Numbered from the stretch's first letter, positions 39,117 to 48,611 are shown. The stretch: DNA of 64,000 bases from Bacteroides intestinalis (GCF_003464595.1 NZ_QRZF01000005.1:248001-312000), one strand, 5' to 3'. Made by a program: numbers and translations. The notes: generated by a model not told the origin, from the letters alone.

Positions 39117-39220
39117 GGCATATAGATCCAATGTACAGGATATATAGATCCAACACACAGGACATAGAGATGCAACACATCAGGTATATAGATCCAGCAC
39201 GACAGATATATAGATCCAAG
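39117..39220. repeat. Repeat family D tandem array
   Basis: Five head-to-tail copies, 21-23 bp each, of a unit containing ATATAGATCCAACACA with small variations. There is no unique spacer between copies. It lies in the leader of the zinc-ribbon gene. Related copies: 13252-13357 and 51658-51696. Confidence 0.85.
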
Positions 39221-39254
39221 AAACTAAATCAAATCATTTAAATCATACTCATTT

Positions 39255-39560
39255 ATGGAACAGAAAAACAAAAAATCTCTCCGCACCTGCGGATGCTGCC
39301 TGAAGAAACTCCCACTTGAAGCCTTCTACATCAACAAACGTACACAGAATCCGGATAATTACTGCAAAGAATGCCGCAAGGCAACCTGCAGGAAGCGCTA
39401 CCATCATACACAGATAGTAAATGATACACGCAGCTACCCCGTGATAACCGAAACCAACGACTACAGTCTCCGTATGACCCTCATTCTCCACGCCCGCCAA
39501 GTGGTAAGAGAAAGTATAGCCCGAAAACGGAGGAGTCTTAGAGAAATAGCTATAGATTAA
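39255..39560 (+). CDS. Small zinc-ribbon protein
   Basis: A 101-aa basic protein of unknown function. An N-terminal zinc-ribbon-like motif is visible: CGCC (residues 12-15) followed by KKLPLEAFYINKRT and CKEC (37-40), with another Cys two residues later. This resembles the small HNH-associated or phage zinc-finger proteins that recognise nucleic acids. The rest is helical and rich in Arg and Lys. It is the first gene of the accessory island and 34 bp from the DUF4373-like gene. Confidence 0.7.
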   Translation: MEQKNKKSLRTCGCCLKKLPLEAFYINKRTQNPDNYCKECRKATCRKRYHHTQIVNDTRSYPVITETNDYSLRMTLILHARQVVRESIARKRRSLREIAID

Positions 39561-39594
39561 TTCATTTTTCACTAAAAACTAAACACCCAAACAC

Positions 39595-40551
39595 ATGTGT
39601 AGAATAAAAAAACGGGGACTCGATTATTTCCCCATCGATATAGACTTCATGCAAAACCGCCTGGTACGCCGCATCATGAAGCGCGAAGGCGAAGGCTCAC
39701 TTGCCACATTATTTGGCGCCCTCTCCTGCATCTACGGCGGAGAGGGTTACTACGTCCGTGCAGACGAACTCTTCTACGAAGACATCTCCACAAGCCTCTA
39801 CAACCAAACAGCCGGTGACGTAAAACGCATCCTTACCCTTGCTGCCGAATACGGCATCTTCCATCCCGGGCTCTTCAACGAGTTCGGCATACTCACCAGC
39901 AGCGAGATACAAAGGCAATACCTTTTCAGTACCAAACGCCGGAAATCCTCCGCAATAGAAAAGCGGTATAATCTTATTGACGACGCTCCCGATTCATTCA
40001 CAGAACAGAACACGGAGTCTGAAGTTGAAAATGTAACATCCAAGGGCGAAAGTGTAACAATTAAGCCCGAAAATGTAACATCCGGTACACATAGCATAGC
40101 ACAGAATAGCATAGCACAGCATAGAATAGAAAAACCCCTCCTCAATAGTTCCCCCGCCGGGGGAACTCAGAACGCGGACGAAATGTCCGCGGAGGAAGAG
40201 GAGGAGGAATTAATTTCTTCCGGGGGAGCTCCCGGCGTTCACACACAAACTACATCCGGTAACGACAAGCCTCACCGGAGGGAATGGACCGATGAAGACG
40301 TGACTCGCCTGCAACCGCCGGCTGACGGCCTGGATCGCAATCCGGACGGTCTTATTTTCAATCTCCGACAGTTTCATATTCCTCCGCAAGAGCAATATGT
40401 CATTGTCCTGAAGAGTAACTTCGGCATTATCGGGCATCCCATATGGAAGGGATTCTTCGATCTGCGGGAAAGTCACGGCAAAATACGGCAGCCCGGAAGA
40501 TATCTATTGAGTTTATGTATCAAGCAAAAGGAAGCCACGAAACGTGAATAG
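39595..40551 (+). CDS. DUF4373-like (DnaD-related) protein
   Basis: A 318-aa protein whose N-terminus (GLDYFPIDIDFMQNRLVRRI to about residue 115) matches the DUF4373/Lin1244-type domain of phage and mobile-element replication proteins. A long low-complexity linker follows (about 140-230), containing a heptad ENVTSKG/ESVTIKP repeat, SIAQNSIAQH, and a run of seven Glu; in DNA it carries several perfect palindromes. A C-terminal DNA-binding-like domain (about 230-318, RREWTDEDVTRLQPP) closes the protein. Function is probably DNA binding; this is inferred. Downstream is a weak terminator, then the HU gene. Confidence 0.75.
   Translation: MCRIKKRGLDYFPIDIDFMQNRLVRRIMKREGEGSLATLFGALSCIYGGEGYYVRADELFYEDISTSLYNQTAGDVKRILTLAAEYGIFHPGLFNEFGILTSSEIQRQYLFSTKRRKSSAIEKRYNLIDDAPDSFTEQNTESEVENVTSKGESVTIKPENVTSGTHSIAQNSIAQHRIEKPLLNSSPAGGTQNADEMSAEEEEEELISSGGAPGVHTQTTSGNDKPHRREWTDEDVTRLQPPADGLDRNPDGLIFNLRQFHIPPQEQYVIVLKSNFGIIGHPIWKGFFDLRESHGKIRQPGRYLLSLCIKQKEATKRE
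40147..40235. repeat. Cluster of palindromes inside the DUF4373-like gene
   Basis: Three stems in 90 bp of coding DNA: AGTTCCCCC/GGGGGAACT (40147-40167, 3-nt loop), CGCGGAC/GTCCGCG (40173-40191, 5-nt loop) and a GGGAGCTCCC-centred palindrome (40219-40235). All fall in the predicted disordered acidic linker of the protein. Confidence 0.6.
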
Positions 40552-40554
40552 CAC

Positions 40555-40595
40555 AGGCTGAAATTCATGAAGAAAAACGGCCTTTTTTATTTTTT
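40555..40595 (+). terminator. Weak terminator after the DUF4373-like gene
   Basis: A 6-bp stem (AGGCTG with CGGCCT, one G-U) and a 17-nt loop followed by TTTTTTATTTTTT. The stem is short and the T-run long, so termination may be partial. Confidence 0.45.
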
Positions 40596-40613
40596 AGTTC
40601 ACATAATAAGGCT

Positions 40614-40621
40614 TATCTTTG
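40614..40621 (+). promoter_or_regulatory. -7 element of the HU-like gene
   Basis: TATCTTTG matches TAnnTTTG, 68 bp before the HU-like start. No good -33 box. It would make the HU/amidase/smalltalk group a separate transcription unit. Confidence 0.6.
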
Positions 40622-40688
40622 CAATGTGGTTAAGCTTAAGACACAAACAATAAATTATTCATCAACACATTTAAAACTTTACTAAATT

Positions 40689-41180
40689 ATGGCAGTACTT
40701 TACAAAACAGCCCAATCCATATTGGCAAATAAGGACGGCAAAAAACTATTCTATCCGCGCGTCGTGCTGAAAGGCAACGTGTCAACAGACCAGATTGCCC
40801 AGGAGATTGCAGAATACTCTTCCCTCTCCAAAGGCGACATGAAAAATGTTATCGACAACCTGGTGAGGGTATTGACCACTCACCTGCAATCCTCTGAAAG
40901 TGTAACCCTGGACGGCTTCGGCACATTTCGCATGACCATGAAGTCGAACGGCAAAGGTGTGGAAAGCGCCGACAAGGTATCGGCGGCACAGGCCACCATG
41001 ACCGTGCGCTTCCTGCCTTGCTACACCAAGAATCCGGACCGTACCGTAGCTACCCGTTCGATGGTGACCGGAGTGAAATGTATTCCCTACAGAACAAGTC
41101 AGGCAGGCGGTTCCGGCGGTGGCTCCGGTAATGGTGGTTCCGGCGGTGACGGGGGCATAGAGGATGATCCGCTGGGTTAA
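40689..41180 (+). CDS. HU-like DNA-binding protein with glycine-rich tail
   Basis: A 163-aa protein of the Bacteroides HU-like family. The HU fold covers residues 1-125: GKKLFYPRVVLKGNVSTDQI, LSKGDMKNVIDNLVRVLTTH, and VTLDGFGTFRMTMKSNG, with a DNA-binding arm shorter than in HU proper. A C-terminal tail of Gly/Ser/Asp repeats (GGSGGGSGNGGSGGDGG) follows and is probably disordered. This paralogue class typically lies next to an amidase and a smalltalk gene, as here. Role in this context is unknown. Confidence 0.88.
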   Translation: MAVLYKTAQSILANKDGKKLFYPRVVLKGNVSTDQIAQEIAEYSSLSKGDMKNVIDNLVRVLTTHLQSSESVTLDGFGTFRMTMKSNGKGVESADKVSAAQATMTVRFLPCYTKNPDRTVATRSMVTGVKCIPYRTSQAGGSGGGSGNGGSGGDGGIEDDPLG

Positions 41181-41295
41181 AGATACAACGCAAACACGTA
41201 CACGAAACTAAACCATTACAGACTAACTAAACTATTTCTTTTTTTTACCGGTAAGTTACTTATTTTTATCAACTAAACTATTCAATCAGAAACAC

Positions 41296-41736
41296 ATGAG
41301 AAGTATCAACTTAATTGTGGTGCATTGTAGCGCCACCAGGGCGGATCATGCCCTTGCCACAGAGAACCTGGAATCAGAACATCGCCGCCGTGGCTTCCAT
41401 GGCATCGGTTATCACTACTACATCCGCAAGGATGGCACCGTCGTCCCCACCCGCCCCCTGGAACAGATAGGGGCACATGCCAAAGGGCACAACGCCCACT
41501 CGATAGGCATCTGCTATGAGGGTGGACTGGATTGCAACGGACATCCTGCAGATACCCGTACACCGGAACAAAAAAGTGCGCTCCGCCTGCTGGTGCACCA
41601 GTTGTTGAAGCGCTTCAGAAAGAGCTATGTCTGCGGGCACCGTGACCTTAGTCCGGACCTGAACGGGAACGGAGTGGTGGAGCCGGAGGAGTGGATAAAG
41701 GTATGCCCGTGCTTCGATGTAAGCAAAGAACTCTGA
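41296..41736 (+). CDS. N-acetylmuramoyl-L-alanine amidase (T7 lysozyme type)
   Basis: A 146-aa amidase_2 enzyme that cuts the bond between N-acetylmuramate and the stem peptide. The zinc ligands typical of T7 lysozyme are visible: His in VVHCSAT, His in GAHAKGHN, and Cys in KVCPCFDV; a catalytic Tyr lies in YHYYIRKDG. There is no signal peptide, so it must be released by lysis or another route, as in phages. It sits between the HU-like gene and the smalltalk peptide gene on the same strand. Confidence 0.92.
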   Translation: MRSINLIVVHCSATRADHALATENLESEHRRRGFHGIGYHYYIRKDGTVVPTRPLEQIGAHAKGHNAHSIGICYEGGLDCNGHPADTRTPEQKSALRLLVHQLLKRFRKSYVCGHRDLSPDLNGNGVVEPEEWIKVCPCFDVSKEL

Positions 41737-41780
41737 TTCTTATTCAGAGCATGAAATCATTCAAAAAGAGAACACGAAAG

Positions 41781-41789
41781 GAGGTGTGA
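41781..41789 (+). promoter_or_regulatory. Strong Shine-Dalgarno of the smalltalk gene
   Basis: AAAGGAGGTG lies 5-15 bp before the ATG at 41794. This is close to a perfect anti-16S complement, which is rare in Bacteroides, whose other genes in this window lack such sites. Confidence 0.75.
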
Positions 41790-41793
41790 AACT

Positions 41794-41895
41794 ATGGCAA
41801 TCAAGAAATCAGTATGGGATATGATCCTCAAAGTGGTTATCGCGGTGGCTTCGGCTATTGCGGGAGCGTTGGGAGCAAATGCGATGACGCTGTAA
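41794..41895 (+). CDS. Smalltalk protein
   Basis: A 33-aa hydrophobic peptide (starts MAIKKSVWDMILKVVIAV, ends NAMTL) matching the pattern of the 'smalltalk' family described in Bacteroides (about 30-35 aa, KxxWxxILK motif followed by one Ala/Gly-rich membrane helix). The gene is too short for most gene finders. It follows the amidase by 57 bp and has a near-perfect Shine-Dalgarno sequence. A single amphipathic or transmembrane helix is predicted; function is unknown (a holin-like role with the amidase is speculative). Confidence 0.78.
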   Translation: MAIKKSVWDMILKVVIAVASAIAGALGANAMTL

Positions 41896-42008
41896 AACCT
41901 TAAAAGTTCCCCTTTCCGCAAGCCAGGCCAACAATGCCAGCTTGCGGAATTCTAAACCAACTAACATTCAAAGAAACTGAACTATTTAATTTAAAGAATA
42001 AGAAATTT

Positions 42009-45000
42009 ATGAATATATCACATTTAAGAAGAGGTTTACTCTTCATCATCATGTGTCTATCCGCTTCTTTCCATGCAAGTTACGGACAGACTATACACCC
42101 AGCACCAATCAGTTCAAACGATTCTACCAGAATCAGTTTAATGAGTCTGGGAGACGATTACAGAAGCACTTTACCGGGATATGTCCCTGTATCTCCTAAT
42201 GCAAGCTCATTAGCTATCTTCTCAGATTATCCGGTATCTTATTACACAGGAGTTCCGGATATATCTATACCTTTATATGAGATTAATATAGATGGCTACA
42301 AACTGCCTATATCTCTAAACTACCATGCATCAGGAATCAGAATGGACCAGGAAGCTTCATGGGTTGGTCTAGGCTGGGCACTCAATGCCGGAGGTGTTAT
42401 TTCACGAACAGTCAAATGCTATGATGACTTTCTGGAATATACATATCCCGGTAAATCCCTCAGAGCAGGATATTACAATGGTCCGGAAGCTAATAACCCT
42501 ACTGTAAACGACTACTTTCAAACAGTCTTTGATGGTACGGTAGCGAGAAAAGAATTGATAACAGACTCCGAGCCCGATATCTTCAGCTATTCTTTACCTG
42601 GCTTTAGCGGTAAGTTCCTGATAGATAAATCTAGAGGAGCTGTACTTTTCAATAAAGCAGATAATATCAAAATAGAAGTATTATCAAACGGCAATAAAAA
42701 GTATTTCAAGTTGATTGCCCCAGACGGTACGCAGTATATATTTGATAAATATGAAACAACTCATTCTTACGGCCGTCCCGGATCGCTCAATAGAAATTTA
42801 AACAATGCTACTAAATTCGATGAAAGTGATTTGAACCTGTATGACAGTCCGGTCCAATACACATCAAGCTGGTATTTGTCGCAAGTAACGACAGTCAATA
42901 ACCGGACAATTACCTTCACATATCAAAATGAATCGTACAAAGGAGTTACACAAGAAAGTTGTATAGGCTACAATGTATTGTCAAGTACAGGAAATTCCAC
43001 TTGTGGACCGGGAAGTAGTGTAGTCTTTTCATGCAGTAAAACCGTAATTGACAACCTGCGCTTATCAGGAATCTCATGGGATGGCGGTCGCATTGAATTC
43101 GGCTGCACCTCAAGAGAAGACATGATTGGTACTATGTCCTCCTTAAATCCTCAGAAGTTAAGTACTCTCAAAGTATATGATAAAAACAGTACATGTATAA
43201 AGAACTATCAATTTGACTATGAATATTTCAATGGAAGCTATACAGGAAGCTACAAGCAAGCTTTCAAGCGTTTGAAATTGACTAAATTATCAGATGCATC
43301 TGATCCTAACAACAATCACGCATTCTCTTATTATGAAGGACAAATGCCTGCTAAAAACTCTAAGAACACGGATTACTGGGGATATTATAATGGTAGCCAG
43401 CAAAAGGATACTTATTACTGTACAGCTGTGTATGGTGGTAAAACCTATAAAGGAGCCGATAAAAGCTCTCAGCTAAATTACATGCAAACCGGAAGTTTAC
43501 GTGCCATCAGATACCCGACAGGAGTATCCAGTGAATTCACGTATGAAACCAATAAATATGCTGCCAGCAGTTCATCTGGTTCTTCCACAAATGTAATCAT
43601 CGAAACTGTAAATATAGGTCTCAGTGTATACAAATACTATACTGATGATTTCTACAGTCATCTCCCTGAATACAAAACAGAGACCTTGGTCCTTGAAAAA
43701 AGTACCCCGGTAACGATCTCTGGTTCAGCAGAAAGCATGTCTTGTGTTCCCGATCCAAATATATTTTATGGGGATAGTGGTTTCTTAACCTTCACCTTGA
43801 GCAAATTAGATAAATACGGATCTAAGAATATAATTCATGAATATGATGTCCCCATTGAACTAAATGGCTCCAGTTGCTCTGCAGATTTTCCAAGAAAGAC
43901 TATCACCCTGCAACCAGGAACTTATATTTTAGAAGCCTTTGCACTTGCTAAAGATACATGGCTAAGCTTCTCCGTACTATATGAAAAAGAGACAATAATT
44001 GGTGGTTCAGAGAATCCTAACCAAGAAATTGCAGGGGGAGGACTGCGTATATCGCAGATTCGGACAGGAAAAAGAACGCGTAAGTTTACATATTCTCCGG
44101 GAACCTTACTTATTGACCCTATGGTATCCTATTTGGTTAGCCATTCATGTATAACTGGTACTGCTTATTATGATCAAACTACTTACCTAGCACAAACATC
44201 AGAATCAAGCATCCCCATGTATACATTGAAAAATGGAAATGCCATCGGATATGATTGGGTTACAGAATCAGTAAGTGTATCCAGTTCAACAGCTAAAAAA
44301 GAATATCGCTTCCATAATCAAAAAGAAACGAGTGAATATGACTACCCATTTTTCCCTACACAAATTGACTACTATAATGGACTACCCATTTCCATAGAAT
44401 ATTATAAAAGAGGTTATTCAGAACAACTCGTGAAATATGAATACTCCTCAGTTTATTCACAAGAAGTATATGGATTCATGTTCAATTCAGGAGACGGTGA
44501 AATCTATCCCTACAATTATCGTATAGAATACCCATATATTAGCAAAGAAACCACTGTGGACTATAACAATAATGGTAACATTTATACAGAAAAGGAATAT
44601 ACATATAATTCATTACTACAAAGAACCAAAGAAACAACAATGTCCTCTGGTGATTACTACCAGAAAACGACAACTTATCCGTCGGACTTGAGTGATGCAG
44701 TCAGCAACAAAATGACTGCCAAACACCTTATAAATGTTCCAGTTGAGATAGTTTCGCTAAAGAATGGCAGTGTAATAATGGGGAAAAAGGTTGAATACAA
44801 AGATACATTAAACATACTTATCCCCGGAAAAGAATACACAATAGAAACCAAACAGCCTCTTTCCGCAAATAATTATAAAGGTAGCTTTGTAACCCAGCTG
44901 AACTTCAATTCTTACAACCGGTTAGGCAAACCGATGCAAGTATCAGATAAAAGTACATCCATCGTTTACTTATGGAGCTATAATGGCATGTATCCGGTTG

Positions 45001-45317
45001 CAGAAATTAAGAATTGTACTTATGAACAAGTAAAAAACATTTTAGGTGTCACATTTATCAATACGTTGCTTGATAGATCTTCTCCCACAAGCAGTGAGAT
45101 GTCAACCATAAATGCCCTCAGAAGTCGTCTGCCGAATGCACACATCAATACATACACTTACTCACCTTTAGTAGGAGTAACCAGTATCACCGATGCACGC
45201 GGTTTAATAACTTATTATACTTATGACTCCACTGGAAGACTAACGGAATGCTATATCCTCAAAAACGGAAGTAAGCAAATAATAGAACATTACGATTATC
45301 ATTATTACAATAAATAG
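42009..45317 (+). CDS. RHS-family secreted protein, N-terminal partner
   Basis: A 1102-aa protein with a signal peptide (cleaved after SYGQ) and a long beta-rich RHS/YD-repeat region. An early block (PVSYYTGVPDISIPLYEINI, LPISLNYHASGIRMDQEASW, VGLGWALNAGGVISRTV) resembles the N-terminal portions of SpvB/RHS-like proteins. YD-type repeats occur near the end (YSPLVGVTSITDARGLITYY, YDSTGRLTECYIL). It lacks the C-terminal RHS core and toxin. The next gene begins 9 bp later and carries those, so the two probably act as a pair. An upstream in-frame ATG (41934) exists, but 42009 gives a clean signal peptide. Confidence 0.8.
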   Translation: MNISHLRRGLLFIIMCLSASFHASYGQTIHPAPISSNDSTRISLMSLGDDYRSTLPGYVPVSPNASSLAIFSDYPVSYYTGVPDISIPLYEINIDGYKLPISLNYHASGIRMDQEASWVGLGWALNAGGVISRTVKCYDDFLEYTYPGKSLRAGYYNGPEANNPTVNDYFQTVFDGTVARKELITDSEPDIFSYSLPGFSGKFLIDKSRGAVLFNKADNIKIEVLSNGNKKYFKLIAPDGTQYIFDKYETTHSYGRPGSLNRNLNNATKFDESDLNLYDSPVQYTSSWYLSQVTTVNNRTITFTYQNESYKGVTQESCIGYNVLSSTGNSTCGPGSSVVFSCSKTVIDNLRLSGISWDGGRIEFGCTSREDMIGTMSSLNPQKLSTLKVYDKNSTCIKNYQFDYEYFNGSYTGSYKQAFKRLKLTKLSDASDPNNNHAFSYYEGQMPAKNSKNTDYWGYYNGSQQKDTYYCTAVYGGKTYKGADKSSQLNYMQTGSLRAIRYPTGVSSEFTYETNKYAASSSSGSSTNVIIETVNIGLSVYKYYTDDFYSHLPEYKTETLVLEKSTPVTISGSAESMSCVPDPNIFYGDSGFLTFTLSKLDKYGSKNIIHEYDVPIELNGSSCSADFPRKTITLQPGTYILEAFALAKDTWLSFSVLYEKETIIGGSENPNQEIAGGGLRISQIRTGKRTRKFTYSPGTLLIDPMVSYLVSHSCITGTAYYDQTTYLAQTSESSIPMYTLKNGNAIGYDWVTESVSVSSSTAKKEYRFHNQKETSEYDYPFFPTQIDYYNGLPISIEYYKRGYSEQLVKYEYSSVYSQEVYGFMFNSGDGEIYPYNYRIEYPYISKETTVDYNNNGNIYTEKEYTYNSLLQRTKETTMSSGDYYQKTTTYPSDLSDAVSNKMTAKHLINVPVEIVSLKNGSVIMGKKVEYKDTLNILIPGKEYTIETKQPLSANNYKGSFVTQLNFNSYNRLGKPMQVSDKSTSIVYLWSYNGMYPVAEIKNCTYEQVKNILGVTFINTLLDRSSPTSSEMSTINALRSRLPNAHINTYTYSPLVGVTSITDARGLITYYTYDSTGRLTECYILKNGSKQIIEHYDYHYYNK

Positions 45318-45326
45318 CAGAACATT

Positions 45327-48300
45327 ATGAGAAACAAGATTTTTAAAATAGTAGCTTTATTACTTATACAGTGTAGTGTCCTCTACGGGCAAAATTCCAT
45401 TAGCCAGAATCACAATTACATATTAACCCGTAGCCCATTAGCTGGTGTTTCAGATATCAGTAATCTAAACTCAACACATTGCCTACACACAATTCAATAT
45501 CTGGATCAAACAGGCAAGTTGGAAGAAACTGTATTACTAAAAAGAAGTCCGAATTCCTGTGATATCATAGATTACCAGGAATATGATGCTCTTGACAGGG
45601 CTACCTCTGAATGGTTACCTATAGTTTATGAAAGCAACAATAACGGAGCATTTGTAGACTCTGGTACTCAACTTGAACTATCAAGAGAGTTTTATAATGA
45701 TTTTGATCCTTTGTCAGCCACTCATTACGAACCTTCTTTCCGAGAAAGAATCTCAGCTAAATTTGGGGCCGGAGAAGATTGGACATCAAGAGATAGAAGC
45801 ATAAAAATGAACTACACTTCAAATAAAAAAGACGGAAGTAGCTTCAGTTGTGCACACTTTAAAGTAAGTTACAGCAACGACACCCTAGTCACTATCAAAA
45901 GAGAGAGAGACTATGACACAGCAGAGTTATATGTTACCTCCACTACAGATGAAGACAACAGGATAACCTATGAGTTTAAAAACAGGTTGGGACAAACTTT
46001 ACTTATACGACAACTGTCAGGAAACAATCATCATGATACTTACTATGTTTATGACGATTTCGGAAACACAGCAGCCGTATTACCACCTGCTGCTTCAGAA
46101 CTTCTCTCTGAAGGGAATAGTTATAATAACAACAGTAGTGCGATCAGTAGATATGCATACCTATACTGCTACGACAAACGTGGATACTGTATCGGGAAAA
46201 AGTTACCAGCAGCTGCATGGACCTATTACATCTACGACAAAGCAGGAAGGCTTATATTAACTCAGGATGGAAATATGAGAAAGCAAAATAAATGGTTATT
46301 TTCCATCCCCGATAGCCATGGCAGATCTGTCTTAAGCGGAACTTACAATGCACAGCATAACGCTTTTAACACTAGTTTTTCAGAAACTTTGGTTACTGCA
46401 ATATGGAAAGGAAGTGCAGCCCCAAATTCTACTTTCTATGGATATCAGCCACAAGGTATAAATATTACTTCACCCACAATAGAGAGCGTGAACTATTATG
46501 ATAACTATGAATTCAAAAGTTACAATAGTTTAAACGCAGAATATGATTGTGAGGATCTAACCGGATATGACAAACAATATCCAGGTGGACAGCAAGGAAT
46601 GTTAACTGGAAGTATTACAAGAGCCACATCCGGCAATGTGCTATACGCTGTTTTCTATTATGACGAACGTGAAAACATGGTGCAATCCAAACAGAGTAAT
46701 CTACTTGGAGGAAAAGAAAAGAATTATTTCACTTATAACTTCAGAAAAAAGCCCATTAAACACAGACATGTACACACAGCCAACAATAAAACAATTGCCG
46801 AAGTATACAATTATAACTATGATCATGGAGAAAGACTCATCAAAACTACTTATCAACCGGAAATCAATGGCACAACACTCGCCCAGATTACCTTAGCAGA
46901 TAAAGAATATGATGAAGTAGGAAGACTTAGCAGAAACAAATTGCATGGCCTTTCATCTCTAAACATAGATTATACATACAATCCACGTTCATGGATTACT
47001 TCTATATCGGCATCTGCTTTTAAACAAAATATCTATTATAACGATGGCGAAGGCGTACCCTGCTATAGTGGAAATATCAGCAGTATGACCTGGCAAGGAA
47101 AAGATAATATCATTCGTGGTTACAAATTCAGTTATGACAACTTAAGCCGAATGACTAATGCCATCTATGGTGAAGGAAATTCTATCAACGCGAATCTGAA
47201 TCGTTTTACAGAACAGATTACCGAGTATGATAAGAATGGCAACATCAAAAAATTAAAACGCTATGGACAAACAGGAGCCAGTACCTATGGTCTAGTTGAT
47301 AATCTTACGTTGGAATTAAAGGGTAATCAATTAAAAACAGTAAGTGACGCAGCAACGGCTACGGCATATAATAATGGCTTTGAATTTAAAAAAGGAGCAA
47401 ATGCTACTATTGAATACGATTACGACTCTAATGGAAACTTGACAAAAGATTTAAATAAAGATATAAAGGAAATCCAATATAATTTTTTAAATTTGCCAAG
47501 CTTGGTTAAGTTCTTAGATGAAAGTACCATTACCTATACTTATGGGGCAGACGGAACAAAACTCCGCACAGTTCATAAGATAGGAAGTGTTACTACCACT
47601 ACTGATTACTGCGGCAATGTGATCTATGAAAACAATACAGCAAAGCTGTTGTTAACTGAAGAAGGATACGTTTCTTTGAATGATAATAAATACCACTATT
47701 ATCTGAAAGATCATCAGGGAAATAACCGGGTAGTCGTAGACCAAAATGGCAACGTGGAAGAAACAAATCATTATTACCCGTTTGGGGGTGTATTTGCAAA
47801 TACAGGAAATGCGCAACCTTACAAGTACAATGGTAAGGAACTCGACGCAAAAAAAGGATTGAATTGGTATGACTATGGGGCAAGACATTATGATGCAGCA
47901 CTGGGGAGATGGCATGTGGTAGATCCACTAGTTGAAAAATATTATTCAATAAGTCCCTATGTGTACTGCCTAAACAATTCTATAAAATATATAGACCCAA
48001 CAGGAGAAGATGTATATGGTTTTGATGCCAATACAGGAAGGTTATCCCTTGTAGAACATACCAAAGATGAATTTGATAGAATCAAAGTAGGTACTTTTAA
48101 TGAAGATAACATTTTCACAATTTCTAATGAAAATAATTTCCTTGACATTTCTAAAGGAACTCTTTTAGGAGAATATTTTGATAATATCTCAGAGGCAGGA
48201 ATTGTTTTCCATGAAGGTTCTGCTAGCGAAGGTATAAAAGTAATGGGATTTTTATCATTCAATTCCAACATTGAATTTTCAGCTTGGGCATATAAATCAA

Positions 48301-48611
48301 GCTCCGGAATAGGATTATCTATATCCCCATGGGTATTCAATGGAACAGAAAAAAGAAATGGTAAACTCTACATGCAGTCTAGAGATTTCTATATCAACAA
48401 TGAAAGAGTTGGATATTTAGGAGATAAATATTTTAATATCCATACTCATCCAGCATCAAAAAATGATCTTGGCGGATATGGGAAACCTTCAAATAGTGAC
48501 TTCAAAAACATTCTATTAAATAAACAGTATCCACATTATATTTTATCCAAAAAAGAAGGTATAATACAATATTATCCAAATAAAACATGGAAAAAGAGTT
48601 TTATTCGATAA
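45327..48611 (+). CDS. RHS-core protein with a JAMM-like toxin tip
   Basis: A 1094-aa protein. Signal peptide (SVLYGQ), then a DUF6443-like region (LAGVSDISNLNSTHCLHTIQ), YD repeats, and the RHS-associated core (about 795-893: DHQGNNRVVVDQNGNVEETN, YYPFGGVF, YNGKELDAKKGLNWYDYGAR, then HYDAALGRWHVVDPL and IDPTGE). The last 200 residues are unlike the rest and contain a JAMM-like pattern: His1039-x-His1041-x13-Ser1055-x2-Asp1058, with several Glu upstream. This fits a JAB-type metalloprotease toxin tip of a polymorphic toxin. The catalytic assignment is inferred. The DNA is AT-rich compared with flanking genes. Confidence 0.82.
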   Translation: MRNKIFKIVALLLIQCSVLYGQNSISQNHNYILTRSPLAGVSDISNLNSTHCLHTIQYLDQTGKLEETVLLKRSPNSCDIIDYQEYDALDRATSEWLPIVYESNNNGAFVDSGTQLELSREFYNDFDPLSATHYEPSFRERISAKFGAGEDWTSRDRSIKMNYTSNKKDGSSFSCAHFKVSYSNDTLVTIKRERDYDTAELYVTSTTDEDNRITYEFKNRLGQTLLIRQLSGNNHHDTYYVYDDFGNTAAVLPPAASELLSEGNSYNNNSSAISRYAYLYCYDKRGYCIGKKLPAAAWTYYIYDKAGRLILTQDGNMRKQNKWLFSIPDSHGRSVLSGTYNAQHNAFNTSFSETLVTAIWKGSAAPNSTFYGYQPQGINITSPTIESVNYYDNYEFKSYNSLNAEYDCEDLTGYDKQYPGGQQGMLTGSITRATSGNVLYAVFYYDERENMVQSKQSNLLGGKEKNYFTYNFRKKPIKHRHVHTANNKTIAEVYNYNYDHGERLIKTTYQPEINGTTLAQITLADKEYDEVGRLSRNKLHGLSSLNIDYTYNPRSWITSISASAFKQNIYYNDGEGVPCYSGNISSMTWQGKDNIIRGYKFSYDNLSRMTNAIYGEGNSINANLNRFTEQITEYDKNGNIKKLKRYGQTGASTYGLVDNLTLELKGNQLKTVSDAATATAYNNGFEFKKGANATIEYDYDSNGNLTKDLNKDIKEIQYNFLNLPSLVKFLDESTITYTYGADGTKLRTVHKIGSVTTTTDYCGNVIYENNTAKLLLTEEGYVSLNDNKYHYYLKDHQGNNRVVVDQNGNVEETNHYYPFGGVFANTGNAQPYKYNGKELDAKKGLNWYDYGARHYDAALGRWHVVDPLVEKYYSISPYVYCLNNSIKYIDPTGEDVYGFDANTGRLSLVEHTKDEFDRIKVGTFNEDNIFTISNENNFLDISKGTLLGEYFDNISEAGIVFHEGSASEGIKVMGFLSFNSNIEFSAWAYKSSSGIGLSISPWVFNGTEKRNGKLYMQSRDFYINNERVGYLGDKYFNIHTHPASKNDLGGYGKPSNSDFKNILLNKQYPHYILSKKEGIIQYYPNKTWKKSFIR

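Larger units (their letters stand above)
38858..39254. other. Leader and promoter region of the accessory island
   Basis: A 397-bp, strongly AT-rich gap without a convincing gene. It holds a well-formed promoter (38984-39015) and the family D tandem array (39117-39220), leaving about 230 nt of predicted leader before the zinc-ribbon gene. Confidence 0.6.

Noticed and set aside
39117..39220. CRISPR-like array
   Set aside because: Units of 21-23 bp are contiguous without unique spacers and no cas gene is present; the same is true of 62159-62268.
39255..41895. Intact prophage
   Set aside because: Phage-like amidase, DnaD-like and zinc-ribbon genes are present, but no integrase, terminase, capsid or tail gene is seen.
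42009..48611. One RHS gene broken by a stop codon
   Set aside because: The second gene has its own start and signal peptide 9 bp after the first stop, so two proteins are more likely than a pseudogene.
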